Numbered from the stretch's first letter, positions 39,753-52,698 are shown. The stretch is 64,000 bases of DNA from Colletes latitarsis (GCF_051014445.1 NW_027488368.1:20620001-20684000); one strand, 5' to 3'. Notes: generated by a model not told the origin, from the sequence alone. A program made the numbers and translations.

Positions 39753-41716
39753 TATTTTAGAGGATAACGCATGTTAGGTCTAGGTTAGGTCTGGGATTTT
39801 CGCTCATGAGACTCATACTTTCGCATTCTTCACATACTTGTTGAACGGATCCTGGGTTTTTTCTGGTTTGGTTCAGGTAGTAATGTGGTACCACACTGAA
39901 ACATTCAATTAAACCTGGTCTTGATAAATATTTTAGAGGATAACGCATGTGAGGTTTGGGTTAGTTCTAGGATTTGCCCTGAGCAGGCTCGTACTTTCGC
40001 ATATTTCTCATACTTCATGGCTAGGTCCTGGGCTGTTACTGGTTTGTATCACGTAGTAATGTGGTACCACGCTGAAACAGTCAATTAAACCTGGTTTCGA
40101 TCAATATTTTAGAGGATAACGCAAGTTAGGTCTGGCATAGGTCTGGGATTCGCCCTCATCAGGCTCATACTTTCGCGTTTTTCACATACTTGTTGAACAG
40201 ATCCTGGGTTTTTTCTGGTTTGTATCACGCAGTAGTGTGGTACCACACTGAAACAGTCCATTAAACCTGGTTTGGATGAATATTTTAGAGGATAACGCAT
40301 GTAAGGTCTAGGTTAGCCCTGGGATTTTCACTCATCAGACTCATACTTTCGCATTCTTCTCATACTTGTTGAACTGATCCTGGGTTTCTTCTGGCTTGGA
40401 TCACGTAGTAATGTGGTACCACACTGAAACAGACGATTAAACCTGGTTTCGATCAATATCTTAGAGGATAACGAAAGTTAAGTCTGGGATTGGTCTGGGA
40501 TTTGACCTCATCAGGCTCATACTTTCGCGTTTTTCACATACTTGTTGAACAGATCCTGGGTTTTTTCTGGTTTGGATCCCGTAGTAGTGTGGTACCACAC
40601 TGAAACAGTCCATCAAACCTGGTTTCGCTCAATATTTTAGAGGATAACGCATGTAAGGTCTAGGTTAGCCCTGGGATTTTCGCTCATGAGACTCATACTT
40701 TCGCATTTTTCACATACTTGTTGAACGGATCCTGGGTTTTTTCTGGTTTGGTTCAGGTAGTAATGTGGTACCACACTGAAACATTCAAATAAACCTGGTC
40801 TTGATAAATATTTTAGAGGATAACGCATGTGAGGTTTGGGTTAGGTCTAGGATTTGCCCTCAGCAGGCTCATACTTTCGCATATTTCTCATACTTCATGG
40901 CTAGATCCTGGGCTGTTACTGGTTTGTATCACGTAGTAATGTGGTACCACACTGAAACAGTCGATTAAACCTGGTTTCGATCAATATCTTAGAGAATAAC
41001 GCAAGTTAAGTCTGGGATTGGTCTGGGATTCGACCTCATCAGACTCTTACTTTCGCACACTTCACATACTCGTAGAACAGATCCTGGGTTATTTTCTGGT
41101 TTGGATCACATAGTAATGTGGTACCACACTGAAACAGTCGATTAAACCAGGTTTCGATCAATATTTTTGAGGATAATTCATGTTAGGTCTAGGTTAGGTC
41201 TGGGATTTGCTCTCATCAGGCTCGTTCTTTCGCATATTTCTCATACTTGTTGAACAGATCCTGGGTTTTCTCTGGTTTGGATCACGTAGTAGTGTGGTAC
41301 CACACTGAAACAGTCCATTAAACCTGGTTTGGATCAATATTTTAGAGGATAACGCATGTTAGGTCTGGGATAGGTCTGGGATTTGCCCTCATCAGGCTCA
41401 TACTTTCGCGTTTTTCACATACTTGTTGAACAGATCCTGGGTTTTCTCTGGTTTGGATCACGTAGTAGTGTGGTACCACACTGAAACAGTCCATTAAACC
41501 TGGTTTGGATGAATATTTTAGAGGATAACGCATGTAAGGTCTGGGTTAGCCCTGGGATTTTCACTCATCAGACTCATACTTTCGCATTCTTCTCATACTT
41601 GTTGAACTGATCCTGGGTTTCTTCTGGCTTGGATCACGTAGTAATGTGGTACCACACTGAAACAGTCGATTAAACCTGGTTTCGATCAATATTTTAGAGA
41701 ATAATTCATGTTAGGT

Positions 41717-42070
41717 CTAGGTTAGGTCTGGGATTTGCTCTCATCAGGCTCATTCTTTCGCATATTTCTCATACTTGATGGCTAGATCCTGGGCTGTTCC
41801 TGGATTGTATGACGTAGTAATGTGGTACCACGCTCAAACAGCGAATTAAACCTGGTTTCGATCAATATTTTAGAGGATAACGCAAGTTGGGTCTAGGTTA
41901 GGTCTGGGATTTGCTCTCATGAGGCTCATTCTTTCGCATATTTCTCATACTTGATGGCTAGATCCTGGGCTGTTCCTGGATTGTATGACGTAGTAATGTG
42001 GTACCACGCTCAAACAGCAAATTAAACCTGGTTTCGATCAATATTTTAGAGGATAACGCAAGTTGGGTCT
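41717..42070 (+). repeat. Two near-identical adjacent monomers
   Basis: Consecutive monomers share CTGTTCCTGGATTGTATGACG and CACGCTCAAACAGC at exactly 176-bp spacing (41,793 and 41,969). This is a single-monomer duplication. The next monomer begins as the E-block type and switches at TTTCGCA (about 42,111) to a CATATTTCTCATACTTCATGG module, a chimeric joint. Confidence 0.7.
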
Positions 42071-45000
42071 AGGTTAGGCCTGGGATTTGCCCTCATCAGG
42101 GTCATACTTTCGCATATTTCTCATACTTCATGGCTAGATCCTGGACTGTTTCTGGATTGTATCACGTAGTAATGTGGTACCACGCTGAAACAGTCAATTA
42201 AACCGGGTTTCGATCAATATTTTAGAGGATAACGCAAGTTAGGTCTGGCATAGGTCTGGGATTCGCCCTCATCAGGCTCATACTTTCGCGTTTTTCACAT
42301 ACTTGTTGAACAGATCCTGGGTTTTTTCTGGTTTGTATCACGCAGTAGTGTGGTACCACACTGAAACAGTCCATTAAACCTGGTTTGGATGAATATTTTA
42401 GAGGATAACGCATGTAAGGCCTGGGTTAGCCCTGGGATTTTCACTCATCAGACTCATACTTTCGCATTCTTCTCATACTTGTTGAACTGATCCTGGGTTT
42501 CTTCTGGCTTGGATCACGTAGTAGTGTGGTACCACACTGAAACAGTCCATCAAACCTGGTTTCGCTCAATATTTTAGAGGATAACGCATGTTAGGTCAAG
42601 GTTAGGTCTAAGATTTGCCCTCATCAGGCTCACAGTTTCGAGTTTTTCACATACTTGTTGAACAGATCCTGGGTTTTTTCTGGTTTGTATCACGCAGTAG
42701 TGTCGTACCACACTGAAACAGTCCATTAAACCTGGTTTGGATGAATATTTTAGAGGATAACGCATGTAAGGTCTAGGTTAGCCCTGGGACTTTCACTCAT
42801 CAGACTCATACTTTCGCATTCTTCTCATACTTGATGGCTAGATCCTGGGCTTTTTCTGGATTGCATCACGTTGTAATGAGGTACAACACTGAAACAGTCA
42901 ATTAAACCTGGTTTCCATCAATATCTTAGAGGACAACGCAAGTTAGGTCTGGGATTGGTCTGGGATTTGCCCTCATCAGGCTCATACTTTCGCGTTTTTC
43001 ACATACTTGTTGAACAGATCCTGGGTTTTTTCTTGTTTGGATCACGTAGTAGTGTGGTACCACACTGAAACAGTCCATTAAACCTGGTTTGGATGAATAT
43101 TTTAGAGGATAACGCATGTTAGGTCTAGGTTAGTTCTGGGATTTTCGCTCATGAGACTCATACTTTCGCATTTTTCACATACTTGTTGAACGGATCCTGG
43201 GTTTTTTCTGGTTTGGTTCAGGTAGTTATGTGGTACCACACTGAAACATTCAATTAAACCTGGTCTTGATAAATATTTTAGAGGATAACGCATGTGAGGT
43301 TTGGGTTAGGTCTAGGATTTGCCCTCAGTAGGCTCATACTTTCGCATATTTCTCATACTTCATGGCTAGATCCTGGGCTGTTACTGGTTTGTATCACGTA
43401 GTAATGTGGTACCACGCTGAAACAGTCAATTAAACCTGGTTTCGATCAATATTTTAGAGGATAACGCAAGTTAGGTCTGGCATAGGTCTGGGATTCGCCC
43501 TCATCAGGCTCATACTTTCGCGTTTTTCACATACTTGTTGAACAGATCCTGGGTTTTTTCTGGTTTGTATCACGTAGTATTGTGGTACCACACTGAAACA
43601 GTCCATTAAACCTGGTTTGGCTCAATTGTTTAGAGGATAACGCATGTTAGGTCTAGGTTAGCCCTGGGATTTTCACTCATCAGACTCATACTTTCGCATT
43701 CTTCTCATACTTGTTGAACTGATCCTGGGTTTTTTCTGGTTTGGATCACGTAGTAATGTGGTACCACACTGAAACAGTCGATTAAACGTGGTTTCGATCA
43801 ATATCTTAGAGAATAACGCAAGTTAAGTCTGGGATTGGTCTGGGATTTGACCTCATCAGACTCATACTTTCGCACACTTCACATACTCGTTGAACAGATC
43901 CTGGGTTATTTTCTGGTTTGGATCACATAGTAATGTGGTACCACACTGAAACAGTCGATTAAACCAGGTTTCGATCAATATTTTTGAGGATACTTCATGT
44001 TAGGTCTAGGATAGGTCTGGGATTTGCTCTCATCAGGCTTGTTCTTTCGCATATTTCTCATACTTGATGGCTAGATCCTGGGCTTTTTCTGGATTGCATC
44101 ACGTAGTAATGAAGTACAACACTGAAACAGTCAATTAAACCTGGTTTCCATCAATATCTTAGAGGACAACGCAAGTTAGGTCTGGGATAGGTCTGGGATT
44201 TGCCCTCATCAGGCTCATACTTTCGCGTTTTTCACATACTTGTTGAACAGATCCTGGGTTTTCTCTGGTTTGGATCACGTAGTAGTGTGGTACCACACTG
44301 AAACAGTCGATTAAACCAGGTTTCGATCAATATTTTTGAGGATAACGCATGTTAGGTCTAGGTTAGGCCTGGGATTTTCACTCATCAGACTCATACTTTC
44401 GCATTCTTCACATACTTGTTGAACGGATCCTGGGTTCTTTTCTGATTTGGATCACGTTGTAGTGTGGGACCACACTAAAGCAATCAATTAAACCTGGTCT
44501 TGATAAATATTTTAGAGGATAACGCATGTTAGGTTTGGGTTAGGTCTAGGATTTGCCCTCAGCAGGCTCATACTTTCGCATGTCTCTCATACTTCATGGC
44601 TAGATCCTGGGCTGTTTCTGGATTGTATCACGTAGTATTGTGGTACCACACTGAAACAGTCCATTAAACCTGGTTTGGCTCAATTGTTTAGAGGATAACG
44701 CATGTTAGGTCTAGGTTAGCCCTGGGATTTTCACTCATCAGACTCATACTTTCGCATTCTTCTCATACTTGTTGAACTGATCCTGGGTTTTTTCTGGTTT
44801 GGATCACGTAGTAATGTGGTACCACACTGAAACAGTCGATTAAACCAGGTTTCGATCAATATTTTAGAGGACAACGCAAGTTAGGTCTAGGTAAGGCCTG
44901 GGATTTTCACTCATCAGACTCATACTTTCGCGTTTTTCACATACTTCTTGAACGGATCCTGGGTTTTTTCTGGTTTTGTTCAGGTAGTAATGTGGTACCA

Positions 45001-45986
45001 CACTGAAACATTCAATTAAACCTGGTCTTGATAAATATTTTAGAGGATAACGCATGTTAGGTTTGGGTTAGGTCTAGGATTTGCCCTCAGCAGGCTCATA
45101 CTTTCGCATATCTCTCATACTTCATGGCTAGATCCTGGGCTGTTTCTGGATTGTATCACGTAGTAATGTGGTACCACGCTGAAACAGTCAATTAAACCTG
45201 GTTTCGATGAATATTTTAGAGGATAACGCAAGTTAGGTCTGGCATAGGTCTGGGATTCGCCCTCATCAGGCTCATACTTTCGCGTTTTTCACATACTTGT
45301 TGAACAGATCCTGGGTTTTTTCTGGTTTGGATCACGTAGTAATGTGGTACCACACTGAAACAGTCGATTAAACCAGGTTTCGATCAATATTTTTGAGGAT
45401 AACGCATGTTAGATCTAGGTTAGGCCTGGGATTTTCACTCATCAGCCTCATACTTTCGCATTCTTCACATACTTGTTGACCGGATCCTGGGTTTTTTCTG
45501 GTTTGGATCACGTAATAATGTGGTGCCACACTGAAACAGTCGATTAAACCTGGTTTTGATCAATATTTTAGAGGATAACGCAAGTTAGGTCTGGCATAGG
45601 TCTGGGATTCGCCCTCATCAGGCTCATACTTTCGCGTTTTTCACATACTTATTGAACAGATCCTGGGTTATTTTCTGGTTTGGATCACATAGTAATGTGG
45701 TACCACACTGAAACAGTCGATTAAACCTGGTTTCGATCAATGTTTTAGAGAATAATTCATGTTAGGTCTAGGTTAGGTCTGGGATTTGCTCTCATCAGGC
45801 TCATTCTTTCGCATATTTCTCATACTTGATGGCTAGATCCTGGGCTGTTCCTGGATTGTATGACGTAGTAATGTGGTACCACGCTGAAACAGCGAATTAA
45901 ACCTGGTTTCGATCAATATTTTAGAGGATAACGCAAGTTAGGTCTAGGTTAGGCCTGGGATTTGCCCTCATCAGGGTCATACTTTC

Positions 45987-46035
45987 GCAGTTTTAACATA
46001 CATGTTGACCTGATCGAGGGTTTTTTCTGCTTTGG
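45987..46035 (+). repeat. Divergent monomer module E, copy 6
   Basis: Same variant, with CTGCTTTGG downstream as in copies 1 to 3, preceded by the GTATGACGTAG monomer as in most copies. Confidence 0.8.
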
Positions 46036-46738
46036 ATCACGTAGTAAAGTGGTACCACACTGAAACATTCAATTGAACCTGGTCTTGATAAATATTTTAG
46101 AGGATAACGCATGTTAGGTCTGGCATAGGTCTGGGATTCGCCCTCATCAGGCTCATACTTTCGCGTTTTTCTCATACTTGTTGAACAGATCCTGGGTTTT
46201 TTCTGGTTTGTATCACGTAGTAGTGTGGTACCACACTGAAACAGTCCATTAAACCTGGTCTGGATCAATATATTAGAGGATAACGCATGTTAGGTCTAGG
46301 TTAGCCCCGGGATTTTCACTCATCAGACTCATACTTTCGCATTCTTCTCATACTTGTTGAACTGATCCTGGGTTTTTTCTGTTTTGGATCACGTAGTAAT
46401 GTGGTACCACACTGAAACAGTCGATTAAACCTGGTTTCGATCAATATTTTAGAGGATAACGCAAGTTAAGTCTGGGATTGGTCTGGGATTTGACCTCATC
46501 AGACTCATACTTTCGCACACTTCACATACTCGTTGAACAGATCCTGGGTTATTTTCTGGTTTGGATCACATAGTAATGTGGTACCACACTGAAACAGTCG
46601 ATTAAACCTGGTTTCGATCAATATTTTAGAGAATAATTCATGTTAGGTCTAGGTTAGGTCTGGGATTTGCTCTCATCAGGCTCGTTCTTTCGCATATTTC
46701 TCATACTTGATGGCTAGATTCTGGGCTTTTTCTGGATT

Positions 46739-46770
46739 GCATCAAAATGAACTAAAATGAACTAATGAAG
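46739..46770 (+). repeat. Microinsertion of ATGAACTAAA units (+13 bp)
   Basis: Where other monomers read GCATCACGTAGTAATGAAG, this one has two tandem AAATGAACT-like units between GCATCA and AATGAAG, a net gain of 13 bp. The inserted units resemble the adjacent AATGAAG and may have arisen by slippage. The same change occurs at 56,924. Confidence 0.75.
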
Positions 46771-47671
46771 GACAACACTGAAACAGTCAATTAAACCTGG
46801 TTTCCATCAATATCTTAGAGGACAACGCAAGTTAGGTCTGGGATAGGTCTGGGATTTGCCCTCATCAGGCTCATACTTTCGCGTTTTTCACATACTTGTT
46901 GAACAGATCCTGGGTTTTCTCTGGTTTGGATCACGTAGTAGTGTGGTACCACATTGAAACAGTCCATTAAACCTGGTTTGGATCAATATTTTAGAGGATA
47001 ACGCATGTTAGGTCTAGGTTAGGTCTGGGATTTTCGCTCATGAGACTCATACTTTCGCATTTTTCACATACTTGTTGAACGGATCCTGGGTTTTTTCTGG
47101 TTTGGTTCAGGTAGTAATGTGGTACCACACTGAAACATTCAATTAAACCTGGTCTTGATAAATATTTTAGAGGATAACGCATGTTAGGTTTGGGTTAGGT
47201 CTAGGATTTGCCCTCAGCAGGCTCATACTTTCGCATATCTCTCATACTTCATGGATAGATCCTGGGCTGTTTCTGGATTGTATCACGTAGTAATGTGGTA
47301 CCACGCTGAAACAGTCAATTAAACCTGGTTTCGATCAATATTTTAGAGGATAACGCAAGTTAGGTCTGGCATAGGTCTGGGATTCGCCCTCATCAGGCTC
47401 ATACTTTCGCGTTTTTCACATAGTTGTTGAACAGATCCTGGGTTTTTTTCTGGTTTGTATCACGTAGTAGTGTGGTACCACACTGGAACAGTCCATTAAA
47501 CCTGGTTTGGATCAATTGTTTAGAGGATAACGCATGTTAGGTCTAGGTTAGCCCTGGGATTTTCACTCATCAGACTCATACTTTCGCATTCTTCTCATAC
47601 TTGTTGAACTGATCCTGGGTTTTTTCTGGTTTGGATCACGTAGTAATGTGGTACCACACTGAAACAGTCGA

Positions 47672-48925
47672 TTAAACCTGGTTTCGATCAATATCTTAGA
47701 GGATAACGCAAGTTAAGTCTGGGATTGGTCTGGGATTTGACCTCATCAGACTCATACTTTCGCACACTTCACATACTCGTTGAACAGATCCTGGGTTATT
47801 TTCTGGTTTGGATCACATAGTAATGTGGTACCACACTGAAACAGTCGATTAAACCAGGTTTCGATCAATATTTTTGAGGATAACGCATGTTAGGTCTAGG
47901 TTATGCCTGGGATTTTCACTCATCAGCCTCATACTTTCACATTCTTCACATACTTGTTGAACGGATCCTGGGTTTTTTCTGGTTTGGATCACGTAGTAAT
48001 GTGGTGCTACACTGAAACAGTCGATTAAACCTGGTTTTGATCAATATTTTAGAGAATAATTCATGTTAGGTCTAGGTTAGGTCTGGGATTTGCTCTCATC
48101 AGGCTCGTTCTTTCGCATATTTCTCATACTTGATGGCTAGATCCTGGGCTTTTTCTGGATTGCATCACGTAGTAATGAAGTACAACACTGAAACAGTCAA
48201 TTAATCCTGGTTTCCATCAATATCTTAGAGGACAACGCAAGTTAGGTCTGGGATAGGTCTGGGATTTGCCCTCATCAGGGTCATACTTTCGCGTTTTTCA
48301 CATACTTGTTGAACAGATCCTGGGTTTTCTCTGTTTTGAATCATGTAGTAGTGTCGTACCACACTGAAACAGTCCATTAAACCTGGTTTGGATCAATATT
48401 TTAGAGGATCACGCATGTTAGGTCTAGGTTAGGTCTGGGATTTTCACTCTTCAGACTCATACTTTCGCATTCTTCACATACTTGTTGAACGGATCCTGGG
48501 TTTTTTCTGGTTTGGATCACGTAGTAATGTGGTACCACACAGAAACAGTCGATTAAACCTGGTTTCGATCAATATTTTAGAGAATAATTCATGTTAGCTC
48601 TAGGTTAGGCCTGGGATATTCACTCATCAGCCTCATACTTTCGCATTCTTCACATACTTGTTCAACGGATCCTGGGTTTTTTCTGATTTGGATCACGTAG
48701 TAATGTGGTACCACACTGAAACAGTCGATTAAACCTGGTTTTGATCAATATTTTAGAGGATAACGCATGTTAGGTCTAGGTTAGGTCTGGGATTTTCACT
48801 CTTCAGACTCATACTTTCGCATTCTTCACATACTTGTTGAACGGATCCTGGGTTTTTTCTGGTTTGGATCACGTAGTAATGTGGTACCACACAGAAACAG
48901 TCGATTAAACCTGGTTTTGATCAAT
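47672..48925 (+). repeat. Seven-monomer segment, copy 1 (9-monomer spacing)
   Basis: It matches 49,257-50,510 at a 1,585-bp offset. Shared variants are CATCAGCCTCAT, GTGGTGCTACACTG, TTAATCCTGG, TGTTTTGAATCATG and CACACAGAAAC. Small differences (GTCGTACC here, GTGGTACC there) show some later change. Confidence 0.75.
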
Positions 48926-48944
48926 ATTTTTGAGGATAACGCAT
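48769..48944 (+). repeat. Reference satellite monomer (176 bp)
   Basis: One complete monomer, given as a coordinate reference and phased to start at GTTAGG. In order it holds a TTAGG-like tract (positions 1-23), a variable module after CATACTTTCGCA (about 50-75), GGATCC with TGGG and a T6 run (about 75-90), TGGTTTGGATCACGTAG (about 92-108), the palindrome TGTGGTACCACA (112-123), GAAACAGTCGATTAAACCTGG (about 126-145) and an AT-rich box (154-175). The array phase is arbitrary. This copy carries a local variant, ACACAGAAAC in place of ACACTGAAAC, shared with a few neighbours. Confidence 0.9.
48880..48891. repeat. Perfect 12-bp palindrome TGTGGTACCACA (example)
   Basis: The sequence equals its own reverse complement and is centred on a KpnI hexamer GGTACC. 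Most monomers keep it. In monomers reading TAGTAGTGTGGTACC the symmetry extends to 16 bp (AGTGTGGTACCACACT). Type B monomers lose it, reading GAAGTACAACACT, and another class reads GTGGGTCCACAC or GTGGGACCACAC. A dimeric DNA-binding protein could recognise such a site, but nothing in the window identifies one. Confidence 0.75.
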
Positions 48945-49256
48945 GTTAGGTCTAGGTTAGGCCTGGGATTTTCACTCATCAGACTCATACTTTCGCATTC
49001 TTCTCATACTTGTTGAACTGATCCTGGGTTTTTTCTGGTTTGGATCACATAGTAATGTGGTACCACACTGAAACAGTCGATTAAACCAGCTTTCGATCAA
49101 TATTTTTGAGGATAACGCATGTTAGGTCTAGGTTAGGCCTGGGATTTTCACTCATCAGACTCATACTTTCGCATTCTTCACATACTTGTAGAACGGATCC
49201 TGGGTTTTTTCTGGTTTGGATCACGTAGTAATGTGGGGCCACACTGAAACAGTCAA

Positions 49257-50510
49257 TTAAACCTGGTTTCGATCAATATCTTAGAGGATAACGCAAGTTA
49301 AGTCAGGGATTGGTCTGGGATTTGACCTCATCAGACTCATACTATCGCACACTTCACATACTCGTTGAACAGATCCTGGGTTATTTTCTGGTTTGGATCA
49401 CATAGTAATGTGGTACCACACTGAAACAGTCGATTAAACCAGGTTTCGATCAATATTTTTGAGGATAACGCATGTTAGGTCTAGGTTAGGCCTGGGATTT
49501 TCACTCATCAGCCTCATACTTTCGCATTCTTCACATACTTGTTGAACGGATCCTGGGTTTTTTCTGGTTTGGATCACGTAGTAATGTGGTGCTACACTGA
49601 AACAGTCGATTAAACCTGGTTTTGATCAATATTTTAGAGAATAATTCATGTTAGGTCTAGGTTAGGTCTGGGATTTGCTCTCATCAGGCTCGTTCTTTCG
49701 CATATTTCTCATACTTGATGGCTAGATCCTGGGCTTTTTCTGGATTGCATCACGTAGTAATGAAGTACAACACTGAAACAGTCAATTAATCCTGGTTTCC
49801 ATCAATATCTTAGAGGACAACGCAAGTTAGGTCTGGGATAGGTCTGAGATTTGCCCTCATCAGGGTCATACTTTCGCGTTTTTCACATACTTGTTGAACA
49901 GATCCTGGGTTTTCTCTGTTTTGAATCATGTAGTAGTGTGGTACCACACTGAAACAGTCCATTAAACCTGGTTTGGATCAATATTTTAGAGGATAACGCA
50001 TGTTAGGTCTAGGTTAGGTCTGGGATTTTCACTCTTCAGACTCATACTTTCGCATTCTTCACATACTTGTTGAACGGATCCTGGGTTTTTTCTGGTTTGG
50101 ATCACGTAGTAATGTGGTACCACACAGAAACAGTCGATTAAACCTGGTTTCGATCAATATTTTAGAGAATAATTCATGTTAGCTCTAGGTTAGGCCTGGG
50201 ATTTTCACTCATCAGCCTCATACTTTCGCATTCTTCACATACTTGTTGAACGGATCCTGGGTTTTTTCTGGTTTGGATCACGTAGTAATGTGGTACCACA
50301 CTGAAACAGTCGATTAAACCTGGTTTTGATCAATATTTTAGAGGATAACGCATGTTAGGTCTAGGTTAGGTCTGGGATTTTCACTCTTCAGACTCATACT
50401 TTCGCATTCTTCACATACTTGTTGAACGGATCCTGGGTTTTTTCTGGTTTGGATCACGTAGTAATGTGGTACCACACAGAAACAGTCGATTAAACCTGGT
50501 TTTGATCAAT
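49257..50510 (+). repeat. Seven-monomer segment, copy 2
   Basis: Copy of 47,672-48,925. Five monomers between 48.5 and 50.7 kb carry CACACAGAAAC, a subfamily that I see only in this neighbourhood. Confidence 0.75.
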
Positions 50511-51389
50511 ATTTTAGAGTATAACGCATAGTTAGGTTTGGGATAGGTCTGGGATTTGACCTCATCAGACTCATACTTTCGCACACTTCACATACTCGTT
50601 GAACAGATCCTGGGTTACTTTCTGGTTTGGATCACATAGTAATGTGGTACCACACAGAAACAGTCGATTAAACCAGGTTTCGATCAATATTTTTGAGGAT
50701 AACGCATGTTAGGTCTAGGTTAGGCCTGGGATTTTCACTCATCAGACTCATACTTTCGCATTCTTCACATACTTGTAGAACGGATCCTGGGTTTTTTCTG
50801 GTTTGGATCACGTAGTAATGTGGGGCCACACTGAAACAGTCAATTAAACCTGGTCTTGATAAATATTTTAGAGGATAACGCATGTTAGGTCTGGGTCAGG
50901 TCTAGAATTTGCCCTCATCATGCTCATACTTTCGCATCTTTCTCATACATCATGGCTAGATCCTGGGCTATATCTGGATTGTATCACGTAGTAATGTGGT
51001 ACCACGCTGAAACAGTCGATTAAACCTGGTTCCGATCAATATTTTAGAGGATAACGCAAGTTAAGTCTGGGATTGGTCTGGGATTTGACCTCATCAGACT
51101 CATACTTTCGCACACTTCACATTCTTGTTGCACACATCCTGGGTTTTTTCTGGTTTGGATCCCGTAGTAGTGTGGTACCACACTGAAACAGTCCATTAAA
51201 CCTGGTTTCGCTCAATATTTTAGAGAATAACGCATGTTAGGTCTAGGTTAGGTCTGGGATTTTCGCTCATGAGACTCATACTTTCGCACACTTCACATAC
51301 TTGTTGAACAGATCCTGGGTTTTTTCTGGTTTGTATCACGTAGTAGTGTGGTACCACACTGAAACAGTCCATTAAACCTGGTTTGGATC

Positions 51390-51394
51390 AATAT
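51390..51394. repeat. Left target-site duplication AATAT
   Basis: AATAT immediately precedes the TGTT start of the insertion. It falls inside the AT-rich box of the monomer (GATCAATATTTTAGAGG in uninterrupted copies) and is repeated at 53,106-53,110. Confidence 0.82.
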
Positions 51395-51395
51395 T

Positions 51396-51431
51396 GTTAG
51401 GGGGAGGAGGTTTGAAAATACCTCGCCTAAC
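51396..51431. repeat. Stem-loop at the left terminus of the LTR
   Basis: GTTAGGGGGAGG (51,396-51,407) pairs imperfectly with CCTCGCCTAAC (51,421-51,431) across a 13-base AT-rich loop. It lies one base inside the element's left end. Confidence 0.55.
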
Positions 51432-51583
51432 GGGGGTCCGGATCTCGGGGGAAAGAACAGACGGAAAATAAGCGGTACAATTATAATTTTATTTTCGCTT
51501 GATCGCCTTATGCGACTAAGCCGTTTATTTCGTTAAATTTGACTCTTAAATACAGACGATAGAAGAAATTGGGAAAAAAACTC

Positions 51584-51602
51584 AGACGTCTGGCTGACGT
51601 CT
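51584..51602. repeat. Short direct repeat of GACGTCT in the LTR
   Basis: GACGTCT occurs at 51,585-51,591 and again at 51,596-51,602. The first copy is part of the palindrome AGACGTCT. The 11-bp spacing is about one helical turn. Its function is unknown. Confidence 0.5.
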
Positions 51603-52360
51603 AGAAAAACCCTCGCGTCGATCGGTCTGATGGCTCGCGTCGCGCTGTTATGGAATAGAAAGAGAGAGACGAATTTAGGCGTTAAATACCTGACAACGCT
51701 AGTCACGTTGTGTGTCTTACTCTTTTCTGCACGCTCCTGGTTTGTGCTTGTCGCACTCAGGAGCGGGAATCTCAGCCGCCGCGATACGCAGCTAAGCGAG
51801 TGGACTGTATATGTGAGCGTTCCCTTTAAATCGGGAATCGCTCTGTTATTGTTACGAGATCGGGGTTTGTATCCAGCTTCCTCCGCAGCCTTAAGAGAGC
51901 GGAGAGTTTTCTCCGGTCTCGGGTAATTAAGAGGCGGCCGAATTTAAAAACGTCCCGTTATCTAGTGAGATTTAATCTCATTACTTTGACGACTGCAACT
52001 CTTGATTGTCGCAGGAGAGGGTGAATAGAGGGAGGTTGTAAGGCTCCAACCGTCACCCGGTCCTCGGTCCCTTACCGTCTTCGTATGTGCGTACGGAACA
52101 CAGTGTGGTGCAGTCTTTCAACGGCGTATTTGACGACTTACGTTGAGACTATCACACCACGGCGCTTTGTGAGTCGCGTTCTACGCACAGTAGCCGTACA
52201 GGACTGGCGGTCAGTGAACAGCGCTCTAGCAGGTCGCCGGAAGCTGGGCTTGGAATAACTCGTCCCAAGCTCCGACTGGAAGACGGCAAGTCCACCCAGG
52301 GTATACACGCCACGAAGGCCCCTATAGGTGGGAGCAAGACCGTTCGAAAATCAAGGGAGG

Positions 52361-52505
52361 ATCGAGTTTTAATCTCGATGCCTCTCGCACGACCGCTGTT
52401 TGCAGCAATACGTGGAAAATTCGGGAACTCGATGATATCAACGAGTTTCCCGCAGTCTTTTAACCGGGTCGTACTCACGACCGAATCGATTAACTAGCTG
52501 ATTCG
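52361..52505. repeat. Cluster of three short inverted repeats in the LTR
   Basis: ATCGAG (52,361) pairs with CTCGAT (52,374-52,379). GGTCGT (52,467) pairs with ACGACC (52,477-52,482) across a 4-base loop. CGAATC (52,482) pairs with GATTCG (52,500-52,505). The last two are back to back, sharing one base. They could form hairpins in RNA or act as dyad protein sites. Neither is demonstrated. Confidence 0.5.
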
Positions 52506-52593
52506 ACAAACGGAATTACACGTAGGTTACTGGTATGAATTTGCTTACGCAATCTAACCAGTAAAGCTACGGCTATACGTCGCTTGTCCGCTT

Positions 52594-52698
52594 AACGAAA
52601 GTTCGAATAACTCGAACTATTCGAATCTGCGATAGAATCAGCCGATGTGTCACAAAATGTTTCCTCAACGAAAGCTCGAATAACTCGAAGCGATTCGG
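52594..52698. repeat. Direct repeat pair with embedded hairpin in the LTR
   Basis: A unit of about 32 bp starting AACGAAAG(T/C)TCGAATAACT lies at 52,594-52,625 and again, more diverged at its 3' half, at 52,667-52,698, 73 bp apart. The first unit contains a perfect 8-bp stem, TTCGAATA (52,602-52,609) with TATTCGAA (52,618-52,625), around an 8-base loop. In the second unit the right arm is degraded to CGATTCGG. Repeats of this kind in LTRs are often regulatory, but that is only an inference here. Confidence 0.55.

Larger units (their letters stand above)
1..51394 (+). repeat. Satellite DNA array, 176-bp monomer, left block
   Basis: Head-to-tail tandem array of about 292 monomers, all in one orientation. 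Landmarks recur every 176 bp: the TTAGG-like tract, a BamHI-type GGATCC followed by TGGG and a T6 run, the KpnI-containing palindrome TGTGGTACCACA, and an AT-rich box CAATATTTTAGAGGATAACG. Spacings between recognisable variants are multiples of 176 plus a few bases (for example 352, 705, 1,760, 8,096). The consensus is about 41% GC. Monomers differ by substitutions and occasional small indels and fall into several mosaic types. No gene lies anywhere in this stretch. The 60 to 90-residue minus-strand frames are satellite sequence read once per monomer and are not annotated as genes. The block continues past the left window edge. The family itself is not one I recognise. Confidence 0.97.

Noticed and set aside
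51630..51926. 98-codon plus-strand open frame in the LTR
   Set aside because: No recognisable domain or homology. It lies inside a sequence with LTR ends, where short chance frames are expected.
52152..52478. 108-codon minus-strand open frame in the LTR
   Set aside because: No domain recognised, low-complexity serine and arginine-rich composition, and it overlaps the inverted-repeat cluster. Treated as chance.
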